NCBI GenBank assembly: GCA_024276115.1
Contig: JAJRXV010000276.1
Coordinates: 1 to 45,435 of the forward strand
DNA length: 45,435 bases
From: Deltaproteobacteria bacterium
Lineage (GTDB): Bacteria; Desulfobacterota; JAJRXV01
Reading direction: 5' to 3'
The notes below the pieces were generated by a model that worked only from the letters and a program-made list of their open reading frames with translations, was not told the DNA's origin and did not search any database. A program made the translations under genes and the position numbers. This document shows positions 30,571-39,758 of this stretch, in pieces (within the stretch, counting starts at the first letter, position 1; every line of letters starts with the position of its first letter).

Positions 30571-31905
30571 CTAAACCAGCTTCCCTAACAGGGAGTTTAA
30601 ATAACTTTCTTCGATATTAACGCTTACTATCTTACCTGTAAGGCTTTCATCCCCTGTGAAGTTCACAACGCGATTACAAGTCGTACGTCCTGTAATCATA
30701 TTCTCACCACTCTTGCTAGCTCCCTCTACTAGTATCTCCATAACACGTTTCTCGAGCTTTTTGTTCTCCTCGAGCTGTATCTTTTTCTGCAATGTCTGTA
30801 ACTCTTCAAGCCGCTCTGATTTTTCACTGTTTGAAACATCATCATCAAATGACGCCGCTTTTGTTCCGGGCCGCACCGAGTACTTGAACGAAAAACTGCT
30901 TATATACCGAACTTGACGGAGCAGGGCGAGTGTATCGTTGAAATCTTTTTTGCTCTCACTGGGAAAGCCGACAATCAAATCCGTCGATATTGTAATATTA
31001 TTACACACTTTTTGCAACTTTTCAACTTTTGATAAGTAATCTTCACGTGTATAATTTCGGTTCATCGATTTTAGTACGCTGTTAGAACCGGACTGCACCG
31101 GTAAGTGTATGTTATTACAGAGCTTGTCAATAGCGCCAAATCGGTCGATCAGTTCATCGGTCAGATCCTTAGGGTGCGAAGTCATTATCCGCAACCGTTC
31201 TAAGCCGTCAATTGCCGCTACCTTGTCAAGTAGTTTTGGGAAGTCGCTTGAGCTGCTTGCCGCGTCTTTGTATGAGTTGACGTTTTGCCCGAGCAGGGTC
31301 ACTTCCTTCGCGCCATGTTTGATAAGCGTGCGAACCTCATGGAGTATGCGTTCCTCGGGGCGGCTTCTCTCCCGACCTCGAACATAAGGGACGATGCAGT
31401 ACGCGCAGAAATTATTACAACCCTCGATTATGGTGACAGAGTTTTTCGCTCCGACCATGTAGCCATCCATTTTTTCATCGATTGTGTCGTCACGGATCAC
31501 GTTCGCGCCTACATCGACGTATCTGCCGCCGGTTTTCTCGATCTTTTCGATCATTTTCTTCAGATTAAGCACGTTTTTTGTTCCGAACACGAGGTTTACG
31601 TGCCTGTGTCTGCCAAGTATCTTTTTGCCGACCTGTTGGGCGACGCAACCACCGACCGCGATTATCAGATCCGGGTTCTTCTCCTTGTATGGTCTCAGCC
31701 TTCCTAACATGCTGTATACTTTATCCTCAGCCTTCTGGCGTATGCTACAAGTGTTCAGGACAATAATATCCGCTACGCCGATATCGTCGTTCAGGCTGTA
31801 CCCGAGTGATGATAGTTGGTGTGAGACGCGTTTTGAGTCATATTCGTTCATCTGGCATCCGAATGTTTTAATATATAGGTTCTTCATGTTTTGCTTTTGC
31901 TCCAT
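30571..31905 (-). CDS. miaB: tRNA-2-methylthio-N6-dimethylallyladenosine synthase MiaB
   Basis: IKTFGCQMNEYDSKR, VLNTCSIRQKAEDKVYSMLG, radical SAM EGCNNFCAYCIVPYVRGRERSRP, TRAM-like C-terminus. Confidence 0.95.
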   Translation of the reverse strand: MEQKQNMKNLYIKTFGCQMNEYDSKRVSHQLSSLGYSLNDDIGVADIIVLNTCSIRQKAEDKVYSMLGRLRPYKEKNPDLIIAVGGCVAQQVGKKILGRHRHVNLVFGTKNVLNLKKMIEKIEKTGGRYVDVGANVIRDDTIDEKMDGYMVGAKNSVTIIEGCNNFCAYCIVPYVRGRERSRPEERILHEVRTLIKHGAKEVTLLGQNVNSYKDAASSSSDFPKLLDKVAAIDGLERLRIMTSHPKDLTDELIDRFGAIDKLCNNIHLPVQSGSNSVLKSMNRNYTREDYLSKVEKLQKVCNNITISTDLIVGFPSESKKDFNDTLALLRQVRYISSFSFKYSVRPGTKAASFDDDVSNSEKSERLEELQTLQKKIQLEENKKLEKRVMEILVEGASKSGENMITGRTTCNRVVNFTGDESLTGKIVSVNIEESYLNSLLGKLV

Positions 31906-32014
31906 CCGCTAAAATTAGTATTTGATTTTATGATATTTAGATTGGGTTAGTCAAGGGATATGTTACGAATGATGAATTATGAGTTAATAATGATGAGTTT
32001 CGACCCTTGGTAGT

Positions 32015-32890
32015 TTACAGGTTTTTCAGTCGGGGGTCAAGCGCGTCCCGTATCCCCTCACCGAGAAGATTGTAGCCGAGAACAGTGATAAGTATCGCGA
32101 ATCCAGGGAATAGAGAGAGCCACCACGCGAAGTCGATCGTCCGTTGACCTATCCGAAGGATGTTGCCCCAGCTTGGCGCGGGTAGAGGGACTCCTATCCC
32201 TAAAAAGCTGAGTGATGATTCTGTCAGGATAGCGCTGGCTACGCCGAGTGTCGCAGAGACCAACACCGGAGCGAGCGCGTTTGGCAGTATGTGCCGAAAG
32301 ATTATACGGAACTCTGGTACTCCTAGAGCTTTTGCGGCAAGTACAAATTCGCGCTGTTTCAGGCTCAAGAATTCCGCGCGCACCAGCCTTGTGACACCGG
32401 GCCAGCCTGTGAGTCCGATTATGGCCATTATATTAAATATATTTGGATCCAGAAAAGCGATAACCGCCAGTATCAGGAAAAATGTCGGAAAGCATAGCAT
32501 CAAATCGGTAACACGCATTATTATTGTGTCAACCCATCCGCCATAATAGCCCGAAATAGAACCGAGGATAATTCCTATAAAAATGGTGATACCTACAGAG
32601 ACAAATCCTACCATAAGTGATATTCTTTAACCAAATATCATTCTCGCGAATACATCCCTGCCGAGATCATCGGTACCGAACCAGTGGTCGACAGAAGGCG
32701 GGAGCAGTTTTAGTTTTAGGTCTATATATAGTGGGTTATGCGACGTGATGAATGGGGCTAAAAGCGCGATTAGAAAGAGAATAAGGACTATCAACCCACC
32801 AGAGGTCGCAAGCTTGTTTCTTTTGAACATCTCCCAAAAAACTTGAAACCTTTTTTTGACTTCCATGCGTACCCCAAGTGAAAATATCAA
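32015..32890 (-). pseudogene. Oligopeptide/dipeptide ABC transporter permease (OppC/DppC-like) with in-frame TAA at 32627-32629
   Basis: [49 protein letters not shown]...LGVPEFRIIFRHILPNALAPVLV. Both halves are in the same frame (TCA to TAA would explain it). Confidence 0.85.
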
Positions 32891-33402
32891 TTAAATAATA
32901 ATAAAAAGGAATAATAGTATATTTTTAATTTGATTTTATCAAGATTTTTTTTTATAATAACAACAATACATACACGTGAAAGTGATCTGCGTAAGCGGGG
33001 ATGTGTTTATTTTGCTGTGAATCAGTGTAATCACTTGAAAGTAAAGCGATTTTTTCTGCGTAAAAAAAACAGTGGAATAATTCATACATGATTCTGGTGT
33101 GGTATGTTGCCTTCTAGTGGTGGTTTGCAGGCCAAAAGGGTTTATCTGTTTATTTTTGTGTTAACGCTTTTAGTCTATAGAATTGTTATACTTAGGAATA
33201 TCGAACAGATTGTGCATGTTTGTGAGTGGTGTTTTTACTGGAATGATTCTTAATCCGCTACCCAAAAGGGTTAATCGGGAATAAAAAAAACATTTTATGC
33301 TTGATAAACGCAGTTTGCTGTGTTATAAACATTATCTTAATACAAGTTCATGTTATAGTTAGCAAATATTTTTATTTATTTATTTTTATGGGGGTTGTTT
33401 GG

Positions 33403-34146
33403 ATGAGGAAGAATTTAATTTATAAGAGGTTAATCGAGGTTCAGGGTGGGATGACTTTGCGCACTTTTGCTGAGAAGATCGGAATTGGTCAGTCAACCCT
33501 TCATAATTACCTAAAGGGCCGGATCCCAAAAGCGGACTTTATCGATCAGGTTTGTTCAGCGATGAACATCAATGAAAGATGGTTGCTTTCGGGTAAAGGA
33601 CCAAAGTACAGAAATGACTTGATCGAGGAGTCATTAAGAAATGTAAAGACTTCAATGGCCGCTCCGAATATAATAATTCAGGGCGACTCGGATTCGGGGA
33701 TGGGACCAGCAACACTCGACTCTGGTAACTATGTGCCGGTACCGCTAGTTGCTAGTAGCGCTATCAAAAAAGAGTTCAAGAATATCAATCCCGCTAAGGA
33801 TATTGAGACTCACCTTGTAGTTCCAAAAAATATGCTTTCTGAGGGAGGCAACTACTTCTGCTTCAAGCTGACAGAAGACAGTATGTCACCGATCCTTGAA
33901 AAAGATGATATCGTCGGTGTTAATTATACAAAACGTGATCCGAACACTTTACGTGGGAAGATGATAGCGGCTATGATTGATGAAGGTGTCATCGTAAGGT
34001 ACTTGAATTGGGATAGCGAAAACAATTATATTTTAGAGCCATATAACTTTTTTAAATTCAGGAAAGTGTATATATCTAAAGACAAAGAAGTCTCAATTCT
34101 CGGTACTGTCGAGTGGTGTTGGAAGAAAATTGAAAAAGTTATGTAA
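33403..34146 (+). CDS. XRE/S24-type (phage repressor-like) transcriptional regulator
   Basis: HTH TLRTFAEKIGIGQSTLHNYLKGRIPKADFIDQVCSAMNINERWLLSGKGP; S24-like FCFKLTEDSMSPILEKDDIVGVNYTKRDPNTLRGKMIAAMIDEGVIVRYL. ATG at 33403 preferred. Confidence 0.85.
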   Translation: MRKNLIYKRLIEVQGGMTLRTFAEKIGIGQSTLHNYLKGRIPKADFIDQVCSAMNINERWLLSGKGPKYRNDLIEESLRNVKTSMAAPNIIIQGDSDSGMGPATLDSGNYVPVPLVASSAIKKEFKNINPAKDIETHLVVPKNMLSEGGNYFCFKLTEDSMSPILEKDDIVGVNYTKRDPNTLRGKMIAAMIDEGVIVRYLNWDSENNYILEPYNFFKFRKVYISKDKEVSILGTVEWCWKKIEKVM

Positions 34147-34172
34147 TATTGATTCATCTGTTTTTATATTTA

Positions 34173-34209
34173 GAAGTAATAAAGGGGCTTTATGCCCCTT
34201 TATTACTTC
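34173..34209. terminator. Perfect 16 bp hairpin, likely bidirectional terminator
   Basis: GAAGTAATAAAGGGGC-TTTAT-GCCCCTTTATTACTTC. Confidence 0.7.
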
Positions 34210-34323
34210 CTGCTGAGGAGTATTGCCAAATCGTCTTTAGCTAGAAATTCTAAAAAACCCCACACGAGCGTTCTAAGCTCTACCTGTCAGCATTTTCTAC
34301 TTCTTGTTTCTTTATTATTGTTA

Positions 34324-34477
34324 AAGACCCTTGCATGACTCTAAAACCGTCATCCTGAATTCATTTCAGGATCTGGTAATCCTAATAAATTCGAGTAGAT
34401 CCAGAAACCAGAGGCGTGCCTCAAGTTCGGGACGACGGCAGTAGCTTTATACATAAAACAGGCGGTGCTGGAGTCTT
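34324..34477. mobile_element. MITE-like palindromic element, copy 2
   Basis: AAGACCCTTG...CTGGAGTCTT ends; shares GGTAATCCTAATAAAT, TTCGGGACGACGGCAGTAG, TTTATACATAAAA with 25377-25532. Confidence 0.7.
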
Positions 34478-34579
34478 TTATTATGCTACATTCATACGCC
34501 ATAAGCTTGACATTTATAAAACAAGCACTATACTTTTAATAAAGTATCATCATCATAATAATATTTTTGAAAGATATTT

Positions 34580-35128
34580 ATGAATAAAAATATAACAACA
34601 CGCACTATCATAATAATCATATTTCAAACGCTCTTTTGGGTCTCACTTCTATGTGCCAAAGATAATGTGACCTACGAAAAAGATATCTTACCGATAATGA
34701 AAGCAAAATGTTATAGTTGTCATGGTAGCGATTCTCCAACCCAACTGGATTGGAGGAAGGATATGAAAAAGTATACCGACGATGATATTGGTTCACGCAT
34801 GGATAGCTATGAGTTGTTGATGCACTTTATTGTTGGTGGAGATATGGGCGCTTTGACCAGACGGCTTGATGATGGTGAGAATACTGAGGATGGCACGCCG
34901 GGCGTTATGTATAAATACCTTGGCAGTTCTAAAAAAGCAAGAGATGAGAACCTGACAACCTTCAAAAAATGGATCGGGTACTGGTCACTTGAGTCAGCCG
35001 ATAGTATTAAAGAGAAAGCTGAGTTGGATTGGTTAGATAGTATGCTGAGCGACGAAGCCCCGGTAGAAGTAGATGTAGACGCTAAGGTAAAAGAGATTCG
35101 AGATAAGATAAAAGCCCCTAAGAATTAA
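34580..35128 (+). CDS. Secreted cytochrome c-like protein
   Basis: Signal peptide, then NVTYEKDILPIMKAKCYSCHGSDSPTQLDWR with a single CXXCH. Confidence 0.7.
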   Translation: MNKNITTRTIIIIIFQTLFWVSLLCAKDNVTYEKDILPIMKAKCYSCHGSDSPTQLDWRKDMKKYTDDDIGSRMDSYELLMHFIVGGDMGALTRRLDDGENTEDGTPGVMYKYLGSSKKARDENLTTFKKWIGYWSLESADSIKEKAELDWLDSMLSDEAPVEVDVDAKVKEIRDKIKAPKN

Positions 35129-35166
35129 TCCATATTTTAATCTACATGCACATTAAGGAGAATGCA

Positions 35167-35778
35167 ATGAAGATCAATATCATTTTTTATAGTACCTACG
35201 GACATGTATATCAACTTGCTAACGCTATTGCTGAAGGTGTGGCACAGGTGGAAGGCGCGGACGCGAACATTTTTCAGGTACCCGAAATTCTCTCTGATGA
35301 GACAATAGAGATGATGCACGCGACTGAAGCGAAGAAAGCGTTTGCGCACGTTCGCACTGCGACTCTTACCAGCCTTTCTGAGGCGGACGCTATAATATTC
35401 GGTTCGCCTACGCGCTTCGGTATGATTGCCGCGCAGATGAAATCTTTTTTTGACTCTACCGGCGGGCTTTGGTTACAAGGAGCGCTCGTCGATAAGGTTG
35501 GCTCTGTATTCACTTCTGCCGCTACCCAGCATGGAGGGCAGGAATCGACTATTTTGAGCTTCCACACATCGCTTTTGCATCATGGTATGATTATTGTGGG
35601 CGTACCATATTCTGAAGGAAGGTTGATGGGTATTGAGGAGGTTTCCGGTGGTAGTCCGTATGGCGCGAGCACGATAGCTGGAGCTGATGGTAGCAGACAG
35701 CCAAGCGAGAATGAACTCGCGATCGCGAGTTTCCAGGGTAAACATGTCGCGGAGATAACTAAGCGTCTAAAAAGGTAG
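35167..35778 (+). CDS. wrbA: NAD(P)H:quinone oxidoreductase / flavodoxin-like WrbA
   Basis: INIIFYSTYGHVYQLANAIAEGV, AIIFGSPTRFGMIAAQMKSFFDSTGGLW, TQHGGQESTILSFH. Confidence 0.92.
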   Translation: MKINIIFYSTYGHVYQLANAIAEGVAQVEGADANIFQVPEILSDETIEMMHATEAKKAFAHVRTATLTSLSEADAIIFGSPTRFGMIAAQMKSFFDSTGGLWLQGALVDKVGSVFTSAATQHGGQESTILSFHTSLLHHGMIIVGVPYSEGRLMGIEEVSGGSPYGASTIAGADGSRQPSENELAIASFQGKHVAEITKRLKR

Positions 35779-35884
35779 TTTTAATACACTAATTATTCTT
35801 GATGAATGTATTGCTTCAAGTGATTGACTTCGCTACTTTGTTGACACCTCATAAATATCTTAAAAAAAACTTGTAAAAAAAAAC

Positions 35885-35920
35885 TTGACAAAATTCAAAT
35901 GCTCATTTAAAATAAGCGTT
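35885..35920 (+). promoter_or_regulatory. Putative sigma70 promoter with overlapping inverted-repeat operator
   Basis: TTGACA(35885-35890)-17 nt-TAAAAT(35908-35913); imperfect palindrome AATGCTCATTT-A-AAATAAGCGTT (35898-35920) over the -10. Confidence 0.5.
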
Positions 35921-35961
35921 AGGTATGGTGTGGGAGGGATACACGAACCTAGGGGGGAATC

Positions 35962-36609
35962 GTGAAGAAAATACGGAAAGACGCTTTGTTGACTTGCCAA
36001 AACCTTATAGAGGCGGCAAGTGTTACCTTCGCGGAAAAAGGTTATCGTGACGCGACAGTAGCTGAAATATGCAGGAAAGCACATACGAATGTAGCGTCGG
36101 TAAATTATCATTTTGGGGATAAGGAGACGCTTTATCGTAAGTCATGGCGATATTCATTCAGGGAATGTTTAAAGAAATACCCGCCTGATGGCGGTGTGAG
36201 TGAGGATGCCAAGCCTGAGGAGCGTTTGAAGGGGCGCATCGTGTCGCTTGTCAGTAAAATGCTGGACAAGGATCTCAAGGCGTTTTCAATTTTGCAGAAG
36301 GAGCTGGCGCGACCGACCGGACTCTTGAAACTGCTGGTGGATAAGGAGGTTCAGCCTCTACAGGAAAAAATGACGGAGCTAGTAAGAGAGCTGATTGGTA
36401 AAGAGGTCTCAGAAGAGCGGGTGCAGGCATGTAAAACGAGTATTTTAGGGCAGTGTTTTCACGTTTTAATGATGAAACAGATAACTGTAAATATTCATGA
36501 TTTTGCTAATAATATCTGTTTTGATAATGTTGACGCTATATCAACGCATATTTTCAAATTTTCTCTCGCCGGCATCAAGGCGATCAGGGAAGAGGGATTG
36601 TCGCGGTAG
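35962..36609 (+). CDS. TetR-family regulator (CecR/YbiH-like)
   Basis: NLIEAASVTFAEKGYRDATVAEICRKAHTNVASVNYHFGDKETLYRKSW. Upstream of RND efflux genes. Confidence 0.9.
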   Translation: MKKIRKDALLTCQNLIEAASVTFAEKGYRDATVAEICRKAHTNVASVNYHFGDKETLYRKSWRYSFRECLKKYPPDGGVSEDAKPEERLKGRIVSLVSKMLDKDLKAFSILQKELARPTGLLKLLVDKEVQPLQEKMTELVRELIGKEVSEERVQACKTSILGQCFHVLMMKQITVNIHDFANNICFDNVDAISTHIFKFSLAGIKAIREEGLSR

Positions 36610-36637
36610 GGTCGAAACTGAAAAAAGGTATAATATA

Positions 36638-38077
36638 ATGTTATGTTCGAGGAAATTCAAAATTAAAAAGTTATTGCTGAAATTGTTGCTTTGCATGTTG
36701 TTGCTAACCCCGATCTCATGTGCCACAACATCTGGCAAAAAACTCTCGGCGCCAGTCACGCTACCGGATAAGTTTTCAAAAACCGGTCAGGAGCCTTTGC
36801 ATAAAAAGTGGTGGCTTGCTTTTGCGGATTCAGAGCTCAGCCGCCTGATAGATAGCGCGTTGTCAGACAACCTGAACCTTCAGGTAGCCTGGGACCGTCT
36901 TGAGCAGAGTAGGGCAGTCGCGCGTAAAAGCGGAGCTGAGACTTTACCACGGGTTGACGGTAATATATCCGCCGCCAAAACGGTCGTTGACAACTCCGGC
37001 TCGAGCGCGGTGTATGGTGAGCAGTTTTCAGCAGGTGTGGTCGCTAGTTACGAACTTGACCTCTGGGGGCGGGTTGGCGCTACGAGTAATGCCGCGAAGC
37101 TTGATATGCTCGCCTCGCGCGAGAACCTTTACGCGGCTGCGATATCGCTTAGCGTTGAGGTTGCTACGGTCTGGTATAAGCTTATCGAGCAGAGAGGGCA
37201 GATCGAGCTTTTGGACAGGCAGATAAAAAACCACAAGGATTATCTTGAGGTCGTCACAGCTCGTTTTGCGCAGGGTATGGTGCCATCAGCCGATGTTCTA
37301 CAGCAGAGGCAGGCGCTAGAGGCCACGAAAGAATCAAAGATAAAGATAAAATCCAACATTAAATTATTTGAGCATCAGTTAGCAGTACTTTTGGGGAAAG
37401 TTCCAGGTACTTTGACAATTCCTGAGAGTGTTACTCTACCAAAGTTGCCGCCATTGCCAGAAAACGGTCTGCCGGCGGAGCTAGTGAATAACCGCCCGGA
37501 TATACAAAGCGCGTTTCTTATGGTACAGGCGGCGGACAAAAGGGTTGCCGCGTCAATCGCGAACCGATACCCGAGGTTAAGCTTGTCCGCGAGCATTGAA
37601 ACATCATCTACGAAAGTTTCAGATCTTTTTAAAGACTGGTTTGCCACACTGCTGGGAAACCTGCTTATACCGATCTTTGATAATGATTCTCGTAGCGCGG
37701 AGGTAGACAGGACAAAGGCGGCGCTGTCTGAAAGAATCAATAAATACGGACAGACTATCCTTCTGGCGTTGAGGGAGGTGGAGGACGCGATCTCCAGGGA
37801 GAGTTTTCAGGTCAAGAGGCTTGATAGTCTTGACAAGCAGATAGGGATGTCAAAAAAAGTTGTCGAGCTGACCAGAAATCGCTATAAGCATGGCGCGACT
37901 GATTTCCTCAGGTTGTTGAACGCGCTTTTAAGCTATCACTCTTTACAGAGGAATCAGTTGATGGCGCGAAGGGAATTGATCGAGTATCGAATAGGTCTTT
38001 ATCGCGCGCTCGCCGGGAGCCCGGAGATGAGCAGGAGCGTTGTAACTAGAGAAACAGGAGAAAGTAATGGTAGATAA
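36638..38077 (+). CDS. TolC/NodT-family outer membrane efflux lipoprotein
   Basis: LLTPISCATT lipobox, SRLIDSALSDNLNLQVAWDRLEQSRAVARKSGAETLPRVDG, VVASYELDLWGRV, NRPDIQSAFLMVQAADKRV. Confidence 0.92.
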   Translation: MLCSRKFKIKKLLLKLLLCMLLLTPISCATTSGKKLSAPVTLPDKFSKTGQEPLHKKWWLAFADSELSRLIDSALSDNLNLQVAWDRLEQSRAVARKSGAETLPRVDGNISAAKTVVDNSGSSAVYGEQFSAGVVASYELDLWGRVGATSNAAKLDMLASRENLYAAAISLSVEVATVWYKLIEQRGQIELLDRQIKNHKDYLEVVTARFAQGMVPSADVLQQRQALEATKESKIKIKSNIKLFEHQLAVLLGKVPGTLTIPESVTLPKLPPLPENGLPAELVNNRPDIQSAFLMVQAADKRVAASIANRYPRLSLSASIETSSTKVSDLFKDWFATLLGNLLIPIFDNDSRSAEVDRTKAALSERINKYGQTILLALREVEDAISRESFQVKRLDSLDKQIGMSKKVVELTRNRYKHGATDFLRLLNALLSYHSLQRNQLMARRELIEYRIGLYRALAGSPEMSRSVVTRETGESNGR

Positions 38078-39758
38078 TAGAGTATCACAAAATAAAAACG
38101 ATCATGACATTGAAACTAAACCGAGGCAGGAAATGACTTGGAGAAGCATTTTGGTGCGTGTTGTATTTGGGTTGGTTGTTCTTGGCGCAGCTTGGTATAT
38201 TGCGGAGTATTGGACTAATAACAGACCGCGGGCAACGCGTAAGGAGGTAGTGCGGTTAGCGCCTCTGGTCGATGGTGAGGCTGTAGAGATAAAAACTTAT
38301 CGTGCGACTATAGACGCTATGGGTACTGTCATACCCGCCAGAAGCATGGATATCGCTTCGAGAGTAGGTGGTGAGGTTATGAGTGTTTCGGGTGAGTTTT
38401 TCCCCGGGGGGCATTTGAAGTCTGGCGACAAAGTGGTCGAGATAGACAAAACAGACTATCTGCTTAATTTAGAAGAAGCGAAGTACGCGTTGGAGAAAGC
38501 TTCGTTAGCGATTTTTCAGAGCGAGCTGGCTATTGAGCAGAACGTGTTGAGTATTGAACAGAGTATATTAACTATCGAGCAGAACGAGCTCGCTATAGAA
38601 CAGAGTAAACTGAAAGCCGGGCAAAGTGAACTCGCGATAGAACAGAGCGGTTTAAATATTAAGCAGAGGGAAGCGGATGTTATCAACGCTGAAAAGAACC
38701 TCGCGATCGAGAGAGGGCAGCAGGAGATAGCAAAACGTGAATTTAAGCTACTTGGTGAAAGTATAAAGGATTCTGATAGAGATTTGTTGCTTCGCAGACC
38801 ACAGCTTAAAGCGGTCGAGGCGGCGGTGAGTTCGGCGAAGGCTCGTCTAAAAGAGGTGAAGGTGGCGAAGAAAATCGCCGAATCCGCTAAAAAATCAGCC
38901 GAGGCGGGAGTGAGATCAGCTGAGGCAAAGAAGAGATCAGCCGAAGCGGCAAAAAAAACAGCTGAGGCAAAGAAGAAATCAGCCGAGGCGGCAAAAAAGT
39001 CTGCCGAAGCGTCGAAAAAACAAGCTAAGGTCGCAATTGAAAAAGCGAAACTGAATATAGAACGTACTGCGATACTCGCGCCGTTTGACGCGGTGATACA
39101 GGAAAAAAGAGTTGAACCCGGGTCACAGGTCTCACCCGGAGCGCCTCTTGCGAAGCTAGTTGCGAGCAGTGAATACTGGGTTCAGGTCGCTGTTCCGGTC
39201 GACAGGCTCAAGTGGATAAGTATACCTAAGTACAACAGTACAGAGGGGGCGCCCGTTTTGGTCTATCATGAGTCGGCATGGGGGAAGGGCGTGTTCCGCA
39301 CCGGAACTGTCAAGCGTCTCATGACATCAGTCGAGGAGAAAGGTCGGATGGCAAGGCTTTTGGTATCGGTCGAAGATCCATTTTCTATGAACCCTGAGAA
39401 CAAAGGAGAACCCGAACTGATACTCGGCGCGTATGTCAGGGTTGAGATAGCTGGGAATGAAATTCCAGAAGCGATCCGTGTGCCGCGTACAGCTTTTCAT
39501 AACAATAAAGAAGTCTGGATAAGGAAAGATGACAAAACACTTGATATTCGTGAAGTTGATATAATTTGGAGTAACAGAGAGTATGTTTTTGTTGAAAACA
39601 GCATAGAAAACGGTGAGTTTCTTATTGTCAGCGATTTGCCGGCCCCTGTTGCGGGGATGTCGGTTCGTCTACATGGAGAAGCAGTCGAGGCTCCCGCTCC
39701 TTCTTTAGAGGAAGTTGACGCGGATGATGTTATGAAGGGGTCGTATCATGGACGTTAA
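38067..39758 (+). CDS. HlyD/RND periplasmic adaptor (membrane fusion) protein with expanded coiled-coil arms
   Basis: SRVGGEVMSVSGEFFPGGHLKSGDKVVEID; RTAILAPFDAVIQEKRVEPGSQVSPGAPLAKLV; two blocks of heptad repeats. Confidence 0.9.
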   Translation: MVDNRVSQNKNDHDIETKPRQEMTWRSILVRVVFGLVVLGAAWYIAEYWTNNRPRATRKEVVRLAPLVDGEAVEIKTYRATIDAMGTVIPARSMDIASRVGGEVMSVSGEFFPGGHLKSGDKVVEIDKTDYLLNLEEAKYALEKASLAIFQSELAIEQNVLSIEQSILTIEQNELAIEQSKLKAGQSELAIEQSGLNIKQREADVINAEKNLAIERGQQEIAKREFKLLGESIKDSDRDLLLRRPQLKAVEAAVSSAKARLKEVKVAKKIAESAKKSAEAGVRSAEAKKRSAEAAKKTAEAKKKSAEAAKKSAEASKKQAKVAIEKAKLNIERTAILAPFDAVIQEKRVEPGSQVSPGAPLAKLVASSEYWVQVAVPVDRLKWISIPKYNSTEGAPVLVYHESAWGKGVFRTGTVKRLMTSVEEKGRMARLLVSVEDPFSMNPENKGEPELILGAYVRVEIAGNEIPEAIRVPRTAFHNNKEVWIRKDDKTLDIREVDIIWSNREYVFVENSIENGEFLIVSDLPAPVAGMSVRLHGEAVEAPAPSLEEVDADDVMKGSYHGR

